Numbered from the stretch's first letter, positions 15,528 to 30,824 are shown. The stretch is DNA of 40,076 nucleotides from Enhygromyxa salina (GCF_000737335.2 NZ_JMCC02000087.1:1-40076); one strand, 5' to 3'. Notes: a model not told the origin generated them from the letters alone. Numbers and translations: made by a program.

Positions 15528-17888
15528 TCAGCCGATCGGCACGCAGACCAGCTGTTTCTCGGTCTCGTTGGCCTCGTCGCACTCGTTGAGCATCCCGGTG
15601 CCCATCCCGTTGTCGTCGACGACCGCCCACACGCTCGCGCTCTCGAGCATCTGCATGGTCTCCAGGGTCACGGTCTCCTTGGCCCCGGCCGGGAGCTGAT
15701 TCTGGGTCAGCACGGTCCCGAGGTAGCCCAGGTTCTCCTCGTAGAACGAGACCTGGACGCCGGCGCCGACCCCCAGACAGCCCAGGTTGGCGACATCGAC
15801 CGTCAGCGTCAACGTGGGGCACGCCATGAAGTCGGGGCGCAGGTCGAAGAGCACCAGGTTGGGCGCGCAAAAATCCGAGGCGCCCTGGACGTTGCGACGA
15901 TACGAGTTGAAGGGATCGCCCATTGGGAACAGCCACGAGCTCTCTTCCAAGGTTGGGATCGAGCCGTCCACGCCGACATTCGTGATGTGATAGCTGTGCT
16001 GATTCCAGACCGGGCGGGTGCTGACCCAGTTGTCGAGCGCGTCGCCCCAGACCTCGATGCCAGCGTCGATGCCCCAGCTGACGTCGTTGTTGGTCGAGAA
16101 CACCAGCTCGGCCTTGAAGTCGCCGTCGACGTCGGCGACGACCGGGTACTCGGTCCGGGTCCGCGAGGAGTTGGGATCGATGAACAGGACCTCGGTGTCG
16201 TCCATGATCCCATCGCACTTGGCGCCGACCGGGTCGAGCTCGCAGTCGGGCTCGACGCCGGGGTAGATGCGGATGAATTTCTCGTCGCCGTAGATGACCT
16301 CGTTGCGGCCGTCGCCGTCAAAGTCGAACACCGAAGAGCCGGTCACCCGCGAGGAGTCGTCCTCGGTCGCGGCCCGCCACAGCTCGGTGAAGGTCAGCCC
16401 GTCAAACTCGACGACGATGTAAAAGGTCGAGCCCGCGGTCGCTACATCTGGCTGCCCGTCGCCGTTGAAGTCGGCGATGTTGGGGGCGCCGCCGCGGTCG
16501 GACGAGCCTGGGATGTTGATCTGGTCAATGATGTCGCCGGTCTGCCCGTCGAGCGCGTAGATGTTGCCGCCACGGACCAAGATGACCTCGGGCATGCCGT
16601 CCGCGTCGAAGTCCGCGACCCCGCAGCGGCCGTCACCGACCGGCGCCGTCCACCAGGTCGAGCCCGAGAAGTCGCCGCCCTGGACTGTCCCAGAGGTCTT
16701 GTAGACCGTGTTGCCGCCGATCAGCTCCGGTCGGAAGTCGCCGTCGAGGTCGGCGATGCACGAGATCGGCCCCTGCCCCTCGACGCCGACCCCGCCATCG
16801 CCCTCCCACAGCAGCGCGCCCGTGTTCGAGAAGATCGCCGCGCCAAAGATGATCTCCGGCGCGCCAATTCCGTCCATGTTGGCGATTGAGACCGCGCCGC
16901 TGTTTTCGGAGCCCGAGAACGCGTCCGAGCTCCACATCGGCGACCCGTCGCTGTCGATCGCAACGAGCAGCTTGCCCGCGCCTTGAACCACCACCTCGGG
17001 CAGCCCGTCCTCGTCGATGTCACCGACCGCCGGGTTCGCGGTCGAGTCGCTCTGGTACATCGGGTCGGTCATCGACCACAGCTGCTGACCGGTGTCTCCG
17101 TTGATCGCCCGGATCACCCCCTGCGAGCTGATGTTGCCGCTGATATAGGTGTTGAACACGATCTCGGGCACGCAGTCGCCGTCGAGATCGGCGACGACCG
17201 GGATCGACGAGACCTGCACGTTCATCGCCGCGTCCGCCGGGTTGATGTGGGGCCAGCTGACCGTGCAAGACCCGTCCAGGCAGACCTCGGCGGTCTGGCA
17301 CACGCTGTCGTCGTTGCACGCGACCTGCTTGCGCTCGCCCCAAGTGAACTCGGGCTGCGGCGCGAACTGGTTGGCGGGCGGCTCGTACTTGCAGTTGGGG
17401 TCGGCCTGCGAAGGCACGCACAGACCCAGGTCGCCGTCGCAGGTGTAGCCCGGGTCGCAGGTCGACTGATCGGGCTTGGTCGCGCACGAAAATTCCTGGC
17501 AACCGCCATCGGGGACCACGCACTCGCCGAGGTAGCAGACCTCGTCGCCGCCGCAGCAGATCTGCTCGGACCCGCACGCTGGCGTGCCGCCGCAGTCGTC
17601 GGCGCACGCGCCGTTGAAGCAGACCTGCGAGCCCTCGCAGCAGTCGGCGCCGCACTCGAGCTGCTCGTCGGTGCACATCGGACCCGAGGTGTCGTCCTCG
17701 TTGGTGTCGCTGCTGTCGTCGTTGCTGGTCCCGTCGTCGGTCCCGGCGGTCCCCCCGAGCGTGGTCAGGCCCGTCTCTTCTTCGCCGGCCTCGGCGCGGG
17801 GTCCGTCGTCGCCACACGCGGCCACGCAGCACGCGAGGGCCACGCCAAGGGTCGACAAAACGTTGAAGGTCAGGCCATGCGGTCGCAT
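15528..17888 (-). CDS. VCBS/FG-GAP repeat lipoprotein with Cys-rich and CARDB-like domains
   Basis: 786 residues from ATG 17888; the longer frame to 17984 only adds sequence before the signal peptide. Lipobox CVAAC (Cys25). An acidic Ser/Thr/Asp linker follows, then a Cys-rich knot (CGADCCEGSQVCFNGACADD and two related units). About eight VCBS/FG-GAP-like blades carry Ca-binding loops: DLDGDCVPEI, DIDEDGLPEV, DLDGDFRPEL, DFDADGMPEV, DFNGDGQPDV, DFDGDGRNEV and DVDGDFKAEL. Together they should form an integrin-like beta-propeller. The C-terminus (NLVLFDLRPDF to ECDEANETEKQ) is CARDB/adhesion-like. This is a surface or outer-membrane protein, probably for binding. Its stop lies 32 nt before the potassium-channel start on the same strand; read-through is possible but no functional link is evident. 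Confidence 0.85.
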   Translation of the reverse strand: MRPHGLTFNVLSTLGVALACCVAACGDDGPRAEAGEEETGLTTLGGTAGTDDGTSNDDSSDTNEDDTSGPMCTDEQLECGADCCEGSQVCFNGACADDCGGTPACGSEQICCGGDEVCYLGECVVPDGGCQEFSCATKPDQSTCDPGYTCDGDLGLCVPSQADPNCKYEPPANQFAPQPEFTWGERKQVACNDDSVCQTAEVCLDGSCTVSWPHINPADAAMNVQVSSIPVVADLDGDCVPEIVFNTYISGNISSQGVIRAINGDTGQQLWSMTDPMYQSDSTANPAVGDIDEDGLPEVVVQGAGKLLVAIDSDGSPMWSSDAFSGSENSGAVSIANMDGIGAPEIIFGAAIFSNTGALLWEGDGGVGVEGQGPISCIADLDGDFRPELIGGNTVYKTSGTVQGGDFSGSTWWTAPVGDGRCGVADFDADGMPEVILVRGGNIYALDGQTGDIIDQINIPGSSDRGGAPNIADFNGDGQPDVATAGSTFYIVVEFDGLTFTELWRAATEDDSSRVTGSSVFDFDGDGRNEVIYGDEKFIRIYPGVEPDCELDPVGAKCDGIMDDTEVLFIDPNSSRTRTEYPVVADVDGDFKAELVFSTNNDVSWGIDAGIEVWGDALDNWVSTRPVWNQHSYHITNVGVDGSIPTLEESSWLFPMGDPFNSYRRNVQGASDFCAPNLVLFDLRPDFMACPTLTLTVDVANLGCLGVGAGVQVSFYEENLGYLGTVLTQNQLPAGAKETVTLETMQMLESASVWAVVDDNGMGTGMLNECDEANETEKQLVCVPIG

Positions 17889-18109
17889 GGGGCCCAGCCT
17901 ACCCCCGCGCAGCGGCACAGTCGCCAACATCTGCGACCGGGGCGCACCGGGCTGCGCGCGCCAGATCTCGGACGATCTCGGCATCCGTCCGCGAGCGCGT
18001 GGGTACTCGGTGAGCGCGCAGCGCTTGATTCGGGGCTAGCAGCCGTGCCCGCGCCGACAACAGCCGGACACCAAATCATCACTTGTAAGTCGGGCCAGAT
18101 TCGCTTCGC

Positions 18110-20356
18110 ATGCTGGGCATGGCACGCCCTCCTCGCCCCTCACGATCTGACGCTGGCCTCGCTCGCCGCGGGTTTCTTCGCGCGACGATGGTCTCGGCCG
18201 CGGGCTTGTTGATCGGCGCGTGCAAGGGCGACGACGTCGCCGACTCCGGCACCGGCACCGGCTCCGACACAGGCACCGACACCGGCGGCGAGGAGCGGGT
18301 CGTCGTCGATGGCTTCGAGTACTTCCCGCAGTCGGTCGCGTCGGGGGATCCGCGACCGCAGAGCGTGATCTTGTGGACCCGCGTCGAAGATCCCGACGCA
18401 CCCAACGAGGACCTCGAGCTCGAGCTCGAGCTCGCGTCCGACCCCGAGTTCACCGACATCATTGGACAGCTCGCAACCGTGGCCGCGACCGCGGCCCACG
18501 ATCACTGCGTCAAGGTCCGGCTCACCGACGTCAGCCCCGGCCAGGCGTTCTACTACCGGTTCGTCTACACCAAAGACAACACCTACTTGGCCAGCCGCGT
18601 CGGCCAGGCTCGGACCGCGCCCGCCCCCGAGGACGACGTCGCCGCTCGCTTCGCCGTCGTGTCGTGCCAGGACTTCAGCCGCTGGTACAACGTGCACCTG
18701 GCCCTCGCCGAGCAGGACTTCGACTTTGTCGTGCACCTTGGCGACTACATCTACGAGACCACGGGCGACCCCGACTTTCAGGCGCCGATCCCCGAGCGCG
18801 CGATTGAGTTTGACGATAAAGCGGGCGCAATTCCGTTCAACGGGGGCGAATTCTACGCCGCGGCCTCGCTCGACAACTACCGGCAGCTGTATCGCACCTA
18901 TCGCACGGATCGGGCGCTGCAGAGCGTCCACGAGCGCGCACCAATGATCGTCACCTGGGACGATCACGAGTTCTCCAATGATTGCCACGGCTCGACCGCC
19001 ACCTACTTTGGCGGCACCGTTGACGAGGACGACGTCGCCCGCCGCAAGGCCGCCAACCAGGCGTGGTTCGAGTACATGCCGATCGACGTTCAGGGCGACC
19101 CTGAGTTCGACTATGACCCAGCCGCCGCGTTCCCCGGTGATCTGATCATCTATCGGGACTTTGTGTGGGGCAAGAACCTGCACTTGGCGATGACCGACGA
19201 ACGGACCTGGCGCAGCGATCACCCAATTCGCGAGGACGCGTTCCCGGCCACCGTTGTCGTTGACGAGGCCGCGGTCTTGGCCGAGCTCGGCGAGCTCCCA
19301 AGCTACGCCCGGCCCTACTTCGACATTGACACCTGGGACGACGGCAGCCTGCGCGACGCGTTGATCGCCGCGGCTGGCGACGTTGGCTACGATCCCGCGT
19401 GGATCACCGGGGACCTCGACGCGCTGTTCGTCAATGTGCTGATCCAGACGATTGATCCGGGCGGCGCCTCGCTGGCCCCGATCCCCGACGCCGACATTCA
19501 AATGATGCCGCGCGGGGTCTCGTACGCGAGCATGGGCAAGACGGGCTTCTACGGCAGCTTTGGCGCGCGGGCGTTGGTCGTCAAGCCAGCCTACGACCTG
19601 TGGACGCGGCTGCGCTACCAAGAGACCGGCGGCGCCAGCGAGCAAGTATTGGGCGAGGTCCAAGAGGCCTGGCTGCTCGACACGCTTGGTAGCTCGGACC
19701 GGACCTGGAAGGTGTGGGGCAACGAATTCGCGGTCAGCCAGGTCGCGATCGACGTCCGCGACCTCGCCCCGGCGCCGTTCAACCAGCTGTATTATCTGAG
19801 CCTGGATCTGTGGGATGGCCACCGCAACCGGCGCGACGCCGTGCTCGGCCAGCTCGCGGGGATCGAGAACATGATCGCGATCACGGGGGACATCCACGCC
19901 TTCTACGCGACCACGCCGTTCGCAAACGGCGACCCGGAGCAGCGGATCATCGAGCTGATCACCAGCTCGATCACCACGCAGAGCTTCAAGGAGATCCTCG
20001 CCGGGATCGTGGCGACCAACCCCGCGCTGGCCAGCTTCCCCGAGGCGGCGTTGCTCGTTGAAGCGCTCGACAGCCTGCTGACCTCATCTTCACTGAAGAC
20101 CAACCCGCACTTTGGCTACGCGAACAGCGATCTGTATGGGTTTGTGATGATCGATCTCGACGCGACCAAGCTCGACGCCACCTATCACCAGATTGGGCGG
20201 GACTACTTGTTCAAGGACTACGCGGGGAACCTGAGCGCGCTGCTGGGCGCGTTCGCAATGGAGCGGTTCCGCGTCAACGCGGGCGAGCGCGAGCTCTATC
20301 GTGACTTCAGCGGCGACTGGCGGCGCTGGGATCGGGACACGCAGGCCTGGGTCTAG
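18110..20356 (+). CDS. phoD: Alkaline phosphatase D family protein (PhoD), Tat-exported
   Basis: 748 residues from ATG 18110; ATG 18119 is equally possible. The twin-arginine signal ARRGFLRATMVSAAG is followed by a lipobox-like LIGAC (Cys38), so it is folded in the cytoplasm, exported by Tat and probably lipidated. A short GTGTGSDTGTDTGG linker precedes the PhoD N-terminal domain (FPQSVASGDPRPQSVILWTR). The metallophosphoesterase core then shows VVSCQDFSRWYN, VVHLGDYIYET, MIVTWDDHEFSNDCHG and ITGDIHAFYAT, which carry the metal-binding Asp, Asn and His residues of this family. It should release phosphate from organic esters or diesters outside the cytoplasm. It is divergent from the VCBS lipoprotein across 221 bases; no obvious Pho box was found there. 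Confidence 0.93.
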   Translation: MLGMARPPRPSRSDAGLARRGFLRATMVSAAGLLIGACKGDDVADSGTGTGSDTGTDTGGEERVVVDGFEYFPQSVASGDPRPQSVILWTRVEDPDAPNEDLELELELASDPEFTDIIGQLATVAATAAHDHCVKVRLTDVSPGQAFYYRFVYTKDNTYLASRVGQARTAPAPEDDVAARFAVVSCQDFSRWYNVHLALAEQDFDFVVHLGDYIYETTGDPDFQAPIPERAIEFDDKAGAIPFNGGEFYAAASLDNYRQLYRTYRTDRALQSVHERAPMIVTWDDHEFSNDCHGSTATYFGGTVDEDDVARRKAANQAWFEYMPIDVQGDPEFDYDPAAAFPGDLIIYRDFVWGKNLHLAMTDERTWRSDHPIREDAFPATVVVDEAAVLAELGELPSYARPYFDIDTWDDGSLRDALIAAAGDVGYDPAWITGDLDALFVNVLIQTIDPGGASLAPIPDADIQMMPRGVSYASMGKTGFYGSFGARALVVKPAYDLWTRLRYQETGGASEQVLGEVQEAWLLDTLGSSDRTWKVWGNEFAVSQVAIDVRDLAPAPFNQLYYLSLDLWDGHRNRRDAVLGQLAGIENMIAITGDIHAFYATTPFANGDPEQRIIELITSSITTQSFKEILAGIVATNPALASFPEAALLVEALDSLLTSSSLKTNPHFGYANSDLYGFVMIDLDATKLDATYHQIGRDYLFKDYAGNLSALLGAFAMERFRVNAGERELYRDFSGDWRRWDRDTQAWV

Positions 20357-20379
20357 GCCGGGATCTAGGCCGGGATCTA
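20356..20379. repeat. Two tandem copies of a 12-bp CTAG-containing unit
   Basis: The unit ggccgggatcta occurs at 20356-20367 and 20368-20379 and is preceded by ggtcta. The CTAG motifs supply the TAG stop of phoD on the plus strand and the TAG stop of the DUF2267 gene on the minus strand, so the whole 20-bp convergent junction is made of this repeat. Confidence 0.7.
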
Positions 20380-20808
20380 GGACCGTTTGCCGGCGCGGCA
20401 CGAGCGTGCGTCCGCGTCTAGGTTGGGCGGCGGCTGGCACTCCTGGAGCAGCGCCGCGACCTCGGCCGGCAGGCGCTCGCGCAGCGCGGCGACGCGGCGC
20501 TCGTCGAGCATGCCCGCAAAAGTCTCGCAGACGGCCTGCGCGTGATCTTTTGTGAAGCCGGGGGTCACCCGTTCGCGCTCGGCGACCGCGGCCACGAAGG
20601 TTGCAGGACCCCCTGCGCTGGCGCCGTCGAGCACCATCGTGGCAAAGCGCGGCGGCAGCATCGCCGCGACGTCGACCAAGGCCAGCGGCTCGAGTGAATC
20701 GAGGCTTCGTCCAATCGCCGCAAACGTGGCAACGACTGCCCGCCTGGCCCCGTGCACACCAAGACCCGTCCGCTGGCGAATCCGCCGCAGGAATTCTTCG
20801 TTGTCCAC
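20377..20808 (-). CDS. DUF2267 domain protein
   Basis: 143 residues, cytoplasmic, largely alpha-helical. The N-terminus (MDNEEFLRRIRQRTGLGV) and the following pattern of alternating helices, with VDVAAMLPPRFATMVL and a second ETFAGMLDERRVAALRERLP repeat, match the DUF2267 family: small proteins built of two similar helical halves with conserved leucine and proline positions. The biochemical function of the family is not established; members are often near stress or CBS-domain genes. It lies 123 nt downstream of carB on the same strand but behind a hairpin/T-run, so it is probably transcribed separately. Confidence 0.7.
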   Translation of the reverse strand: MDNEEFLRRIRQRTGLGVHGARRAVVATFAAIGRSLDSLEPLALVDVAAMLPPRFATMVLDGASAGGPATFVAAVAERERVTPGFTKDHAQAVCETFAGMLDERRVAALRERLPAEVAALLQECQPPPNLDADARSCRAGKRS

Positions 20809-20857
20809 GCTCGGATCTTAACGCCACCCACCCGCGCCGATGCCCAACGCGGCCAGC

Positions 20858-20901
20858 AAAAAACGCGAGGCTGCGCCCGCGGCGGGCTCTCACCAGGTGA
20901 G
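20858..20901 (-). terminator. Candidate terminator after carB
   Basis: Read on the minus strand after the carB stop: a CTCACC/GGTGAG hairpin (20889-20901), then GCCCGC-C-GCGGGC (20875-20887), then a run of six T (20858-20863). The T run starts 11 nt after the second stem rather than directly after it, so this is not a textbook intrinsic terminator. Confidence 0.4.
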
Positions 20902-20931
20902 CTGTCACGGCGTGACGAAGGATCCGAACCC

Positions 20932-24216
<3,285 letters not shown>

Positions 24217-24576
24217 GGCGGGGTGCTCTGGCGCGCTACTTACCCGCTCGGGCGAGGGGGCGCAACGAGCTGGCTTCGCGCTGGCGACGCGAGCTGATCA
24301 CGCGAGCTTGGGCCATGTCCCGACGCTCGCTCCCGATCGCGCTTGGCTTGGTGCTTGCGACCTGCGGCGGCGAACCAGACACCAGCGACGCGGATCCCAT
24401 GAGCGAGGACACCAGCGGCGATGGCGACGGAGACGACGCGATCAGATCCCAACCAGACCACGATCCCCCCCGCGACGCGACCACGCTTGGCCCGCAGCTC
24501 GACGAGCTCAGCGCCGAGCGGATCGAGAACCTCGCGTGTGGGGGCGCCTCGTGCTCGCACCCGGCAGGCAGATGGA

Positions 24577-27537
<2,961 letters not shown>

Positions 27538-27660
27538 AAAGCTCTACCACGCTCGACCGCCCTCGATCGCGCTCGGCCCCGGCTGGTGGGCAGGGTCCCG
27601 AGCGCTGATTTTTGTTGTAAGTTGGCGGGGGCCTGCAGTAGACAGCAACGCACCAAAGCC

Positions 27661-28383
27661 ATGAATCGAATTGTCCCGACCCTCACCATCATCATTTCTT
27701 TGGCGCTTGGCTGCACGAGCGAGCCCGCCCAACCAGCCAAGCCGGCCCAGCCAGCTGAGCCCGTCAAGCCCGTCGAGCCCGTCGAGCCCGTCGAGTCCGT
27801 CGAGCCCGTCGAGCCGGCTCCCGACCAGCCCGACCAGCCCGACAAACCCAAGATCTCGACAGGCGAGTGCGACGAGCAGCAGGCCAAGATCTCGGCGCAG
27901 GCCGACGAGCGCGCCGCGCCGTGGAGCGCCCTCGCCCACCTCGAGAAGAACTTCCCGGACATGAAGGTCTCGTGGCTGATGAAAGAGGCCCCGTTCCAGA
28001 CCTACGTGGTCGAGACCAACGCCACGAACTTCGGCCGCTGCAACGACACCGGCTGCTACCTGTTCGCGGCGCCAACATCGGTGATCGAGGCCGCCGTGGA
28101 GAAGTCGGTCACCGGCGAGACCCACGACGCAGCCGTGCTCGGCCAAGCGCTCGGGCTGCCGGCCGCCAACTTCGAGGGGCCACTGCGGATGATGACGCTC
28201 GATCTCAGCGCTTCGGGCTCGTGCGTGCGGCTGCCCGTCGACGAGGACCCCGGCGTCTGGAAGTGCGAGAGCGAAGCGGACACAGACTGCTTCAAGTTCG
28301 GCGGCTACACGTCTGGCGGTGTGCCCGAGCTGATGGTCATCAACGCGCCGGTTGCCCTCGCCACCGTACGGGCGATCCAATGA
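27661..28383 (+). CDS. Pro/Glu-repeat lipoprotein, unknown function
   Basis: 240 residues from ATG 27661; the upstream open frame (to 26347) is antisense to the M16 gene and not coding. Lipobox SLALGC (Cys18). A proline-rich linker of Pro-Ala-Gln and Glu-Pro-Val repeats (residues 20-60) is long enough to reach out from the membrane. The C-terminal domain of about 170 residues has several Cys (GECDEQQAK, GRCNDTGCYLF, GSCVRLP, WKCESEADTDC) likely to form disulfides in the periplasm. No known family is recognised. The stop overlaps the next ATG (ATGA), so it is translationally coupled to the 71-residue gene. Confidence 0.8.
   Translation: MNRIVPTLTIIISLALGCTSEPAQPAKPAQPAEPVKPVEPVEPVESVEPVEPAPDQPDQPDKPKISTGECDEQQAKISAQADERAAPWSALAHLEKNFPDMKVSWLMKEAPFQTYVVETNATNFGRCNDTGCYLFAAPTSVIEAAVEKSVTGETHDAAVLGQALGLPAANFEGPLRMMTLDLSASGSCVRLPVDEDPGVWKCESEADTDCFKFGGYTSGGVPELMVINAPVALATVRAIQ
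27763..27816 (+). repeat. Six tandem 9-bp units in a lipoprotein linker
   Basis: Six copies of gtcgagccc (one with gtcaagccc, one with gtcgagtcc, last with gtcgagccg) encode Val-Glu/Lys-Pro/Ser repeats. The unit keeps the frame, so linker length can vary. Confidence 0.85.
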
Positions 28384-28595
28384 CCGAGGAGGTCGTCTAC
28401 CAGAGCCCCCTCATGTACCGGATCCTGCGTGACGACGCGGGCTTGGTGATCGAGGTGGTGGTCGGCGGGATCGCCATGTCAACGGTCCGCGTGCGCCTGA
28501 GCGCAGAGCAAGCGCTTGCCTATGAGCGCGACGGCAGCGGCTTCTCGGATCAGCTGGCCAACGCGATCATGGCCTCGCCTCGCTCCTATCAATGA
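28380..28595 (+). CDS. Small hypothetical protein coupled to the upstream lipoprotein
   Basis: 71 residues. The ATG at 28380 overlaps the lipoprotein stop (ATGA), a strong sign of a real coupled gene. The sequence (EVVYQSPLMYRILRDDAG, VIEVVVGGIAMSTVRVRLSA) looks like a small beta-rich fold with a helical end (EQALAYERDG). There is no signal peptide or membrane span, so it should be cytoplasmic although its partner is exported. No family is recognised. Confidence 0.6.
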   Translation: MTEEVVYQSPLMYRILRDDAGLVIEVVVGGIAMSTVRVRLSAEQALAYERDGSGFSDQLANAIMASPRSYQ

Positions 28596-28612
28596 CTGCG
28601 GCGCCAATCACA

Positions 28613-28654
28613 TCTGGGGCTGCTCCTGCCGTTGTCGGTCGGCGCAGCCCCAGA
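28613..28654. terminator. Hairpin between convergent genes
   Basis: TCTGGGGCTGC (28613-28623) and GCAGCCCCAGA (28644-28654) are perfect 11-bp complements with a 20-nt loop. They lie midway between two convergent genes (ends 28595 and 28694). There is no T tract; a bidirectional or Rho-assisted terminator is likely. Confidence 0.55.
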
Positions 28655-28693
28655 CGCACCTGACGACGCGACTTCAAACTAGACTGATCGGTG

Positions 28694-29500
28694 CTAGCGG
28701 CGGCTCAGCAGCTTGCCGTCGAAGCGATGCTCGTCGCCGACGTGCTTACGGATCACCGCCGCGTGCTCGGTCAGATCCCAGCCGAGATCCGAGAGCCCGT
28801 CAAAGATCCGCGAGCGCAGCCGCACCGAGTCTTCCTCGGGCTTGTCGAGCTGGCCGATCAGGGCGCCTAGCGCCTGCTCTTCGGCGTTGTCGATCAGCGC
28901 CTCGATGCAGAAGAACCGGACCCCCTCGTCGGGATCCTCGAGGTACTTCATGAGGATCGGGCCCACGCGCGGGTCCTCGATCTCCTTGATGTGCATCAGC
29001 ATCTGCAGCTTGGCGCTGGTGTCCCGCTCGTAGATCGGCGGGTGAACCTCCAGCAGCGAGTCCAGGATCTCCCACTCCTCGGCCTCGTTGGCGACGTCTT
29101 CGACGATGCGCAGCGCCCACGCGATGCCTTCGGCGTCCTTGCAGAACCGCTTGATCGGCTCGAGCATGGGCTTGCCGATCGCCGAGAGCCGCTTGTAGAG
29201 CCAGCCCTTCTCTTCCTCGTCGTCGATGCTCTTGCTCGCGTTCATGGTGAAACGCATGAGCAGCGCCACGTACGCCTCGATGCTCTGCTCTTCGAGATCG
29301 TGGCGCTCGGCCGAGCCTTCGGGGTGCTTTTGACCCTTGTCCCAGCTCTGCGACCCGATCTTGAACAGGTCCTCCATCGCGCCGTAGCGGTCGACGGACT
29401 GCGAGTACTGGTTGACGACGCGCTTGATGAGCTTATCGATCCGGGTCTTGCCGCGTCCCTTGCCGCCCCCAGATCCGAACAACATTTCTTTGAGTCCCAC
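28694..29500 (-). CDS. HEAT-like helical repeat protein
   Basis: 268 residues, no signal peptide, probably cytoplasmic. After a Gly/Lys-rich start (FGSGGGKGRGKTRIDKL), the protein is made of paired helices of about 35 residues typical of HEAT-like repeats: VGPILMKYLEDPDEGVRFFC, EALIDNAEEQALGALIGQLD and earlier WALRIVEDVANEAEEWEIL. These scaffolds bind other proteins. No catalytic motif is visible. Highly charged surface helices (IDDEEEKGWLYKRL) fit this role. No neighbour suggests a partner. Confidence 0.65.
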   Translation of the reverse strand: MGLKEMLFGSGGGKGRGKTRIDKLIKRVVNQYSQSVDRYGAMEDLFKIGSQSWDKGQKHPEGSAERHDLEEQSIEAYVALLMRFTMNASKSIDDEEEKGWLYKRLSAIGKPMLEPIKRFCKDAEGIAWALRIVEDVANEAEEWEILDSLLEVHPPIYERDTSAKLQMLMHIKEIEDPRVGPILMKYLEDPDEGVRFFCIEALIDNAEEQALGALIGQLDKPEEDSVRLRSRIFDGLSDLGWDLTEHAAVIRKHVGDEHRFDGKLLSRR

Positions 29501-29574
29501 GCGTGCCTGCCTTCGTGGATTGAGCCCACGAATTCCGGGCTTTTACCTCGCAGTGCCGCGACCGGCAAGCAGCC

Positions 29575-29988
29575 TCAGGCGCCGTCGGTGCCGGTGTCCG
29601 TGCCCGTGTCGGTGCCGGTGTCCGTATCTGTGCCGGTGTCCGTGCCCGTTTCCGTGCCCGTATCTGTGTCGGTGTCCGTGCCCGTGCCCGTGTCCGTGCC
29701 CGTGCCCGTGTCAGATCCGCTCTCGCCGGTGGTACCCGATCCCGTCGCTTCACCGTCAGAGTTCCCGCCGAGCGCGCAGCTGCCCCAGTTGCCCTCGTTG
29801 GGTTTGACCGCGGAGCCCACCCGATGGCAGCAGTTGTCGGCTTCGCACGCGTAGTCGGGCGGACACTGGTTGTCACCGTTGAACTCGCACGAGAACAGCA
29901 CGTCGCCAGATGGGGGCGCGAAGCAGCCGACCAGCGCACCGAGGGCGCACCCCAGCAACAGACAGCTCAGGACTCGTGTCGTTGGCAT
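29575..29988 (-). CDS. Lipoprotein with Cys-rich domain and terminal Thr-Asp-Gly tail
   Basis: 137 residues from ATG 29988 (a TTG at 29997 is also open). Lipobox GALVGC (Cys22). Then comes a short Cys-rich domain (FSCEFNGDNQCPPDYACEAD, NCC, SCALGG), and the protein ends in about 45 residues of TGTDTGTDTD repeats running to the stop. In this lineage such repeats normally link the anchor to a later domain; here nothing follows. The gene may be truncated, or the tail itself may be the functional, acidic surface layer. The gene is followed by 74 bases before the HEAT-like gene on the same strand. Confidence 0.7.
   Translation of the reverse strand: MPTTRVLSCLLLGCALGALVGCFAPPSGDVLFSCEFNGDNQCPPDYACEADNCCHRVGSAVKPNEGNWGSCALGGNSDGEATGSGTTGESGSDTGTGTDTGTGTDTDTDTGTETGTDTGTDTDTGTDTGTDTGTDGA
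29581..29712 (-). repeat. Thr-Asp-Gly coding microsatellite
   Basis: Imperfect tandem hexamers (gtgccggtgtcc / gtgcccgtgtcg families on the plus strand) encode Gly-Thr-Asp-Thr runs in the minus-strand lipoprotein. Six- and twelve-base units preserve frame. Confidence 0.8.
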
Positions 29989-30009
29989 CACAGGCAATCG
30001 CAGGGATGA

Positions 30010-30717
30010 TCAAAAGCGCAGGCTCAGGCCCCCAAGGCTTGGATCGAGCCGCACGCCCGCGGTTGTGGACCGCCCGCCGCGACGGCGTTGGCTCGCGTCG
30101 ATCGCGAAGATCGCCACGCCAGCGACAAGCGTGGCCGCGCCGCCAATGATGAAGCCGCGCGCCAGCCACTGGTAGGTCTGCCCCTGGCGAAGCAGCTGCT
30201 CGTACTCGCCGGCGAGCGGTCCGTAGAGGTTGGTGCGGCCGGTGCTGAGATCGAAGCCGTAGGCCAGGCGCTCGGCCTTGTCCTGCCGTGTCTCGGCCAC
30301 CCCGGCCAAGATCCCACCGGTGGTTGCGAGCGCCACCGCGCCGAAGGTGGTCCACCAGCCAGCCGCCTGCAGCCTGGGCAAGCGCTCGGGCACGCCCGCG
30401 ACGTTGTCGCTCAGGCTCTCGCCCTCGAGGTCCGACTGCGCGCGCGTGGCGTTGGGGTCGTTGGGGTCGACGATCGCTCCCGCGACGCCCCCACCGCTGG
30501 GGGCCTCGCCGCGCTCGACCTGCGTGACCTCGGGCTGGACGGCGTCGGACTCAGCCTCGACCTCACTCGCGGGGTCACCGACTTGCGGGTTCGCCTCACC
30601 TGGGTCGACGGGCCCATCCGCGTCACCCGGCTCGCTTGGCTGCGGCTGCGCGGGCGCGGGCGACATCACGAGCGCCAGCGCGAGCATCGGACCGAGCACG
30701 ATCGGGACAACGGGCAT
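30010..30717 (-). CDS. Exported or membrane protein with acidic Pro-rich region and two spans
   Basis: 235 residues from ATG 30717; the longer frame to 30819 precedes the signal peptide. The signal peptide MPVVPIVLGPMLALALVMSP likely ends near APAQ. Residues 25-90 are disordered and rich in Pro, Glu, Asp and Gly. Two hydrophobic segments follow (WWTTFGAVALATTGGILAGV and FIIGGAATLVAGVAIFAID) with a helix between them (RQDKAERLAYGFDLSTGR, YEQLLRQGQTYQWLARG). The end is basic (SQRRRGGRS). This architecture is common among uncharacterised myxobacterial envelope proteins. It is divergent from the lipoprotein gene starting at 30825. Function unknown. Confidence 0.65.
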   Translation of the reverse strand: MPVVPIVLGPMLALALVMSPAPAQPQPSEPGDADGPVDPGEANPQVGDPASEVEAESDAVQPEVTQVERGEAPSGGGVAGAIVDPNDPNATRAQSDLEGESLSDNVAGVPERLPRLQAAGWWTTFGAVALATTGGILAGVAETRQDKAERLAYGFDLSTGRTNLYGPLAGEYEQLLRQGQTYQWLARGFIIGGAATLVAGVAIFAIDASQRRRGGRSTTAGVRLDPSLGGLSLRF

Positions 30718-30824
30718 GCGGCCCGGAGAATAGCGGTCCGCCGCGGGCCCGCAAAGCCTGGCGCCGCTGCGCACACTTCTAGTGCAGGGATCCGGCGCTG
30801 GTGTCCGTCGCGCGCACAAATGCT

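Noticed and set aside
18140..19897. 585-residue minus-strand ORF
   Set aside because: Antisense shadow of phoD.
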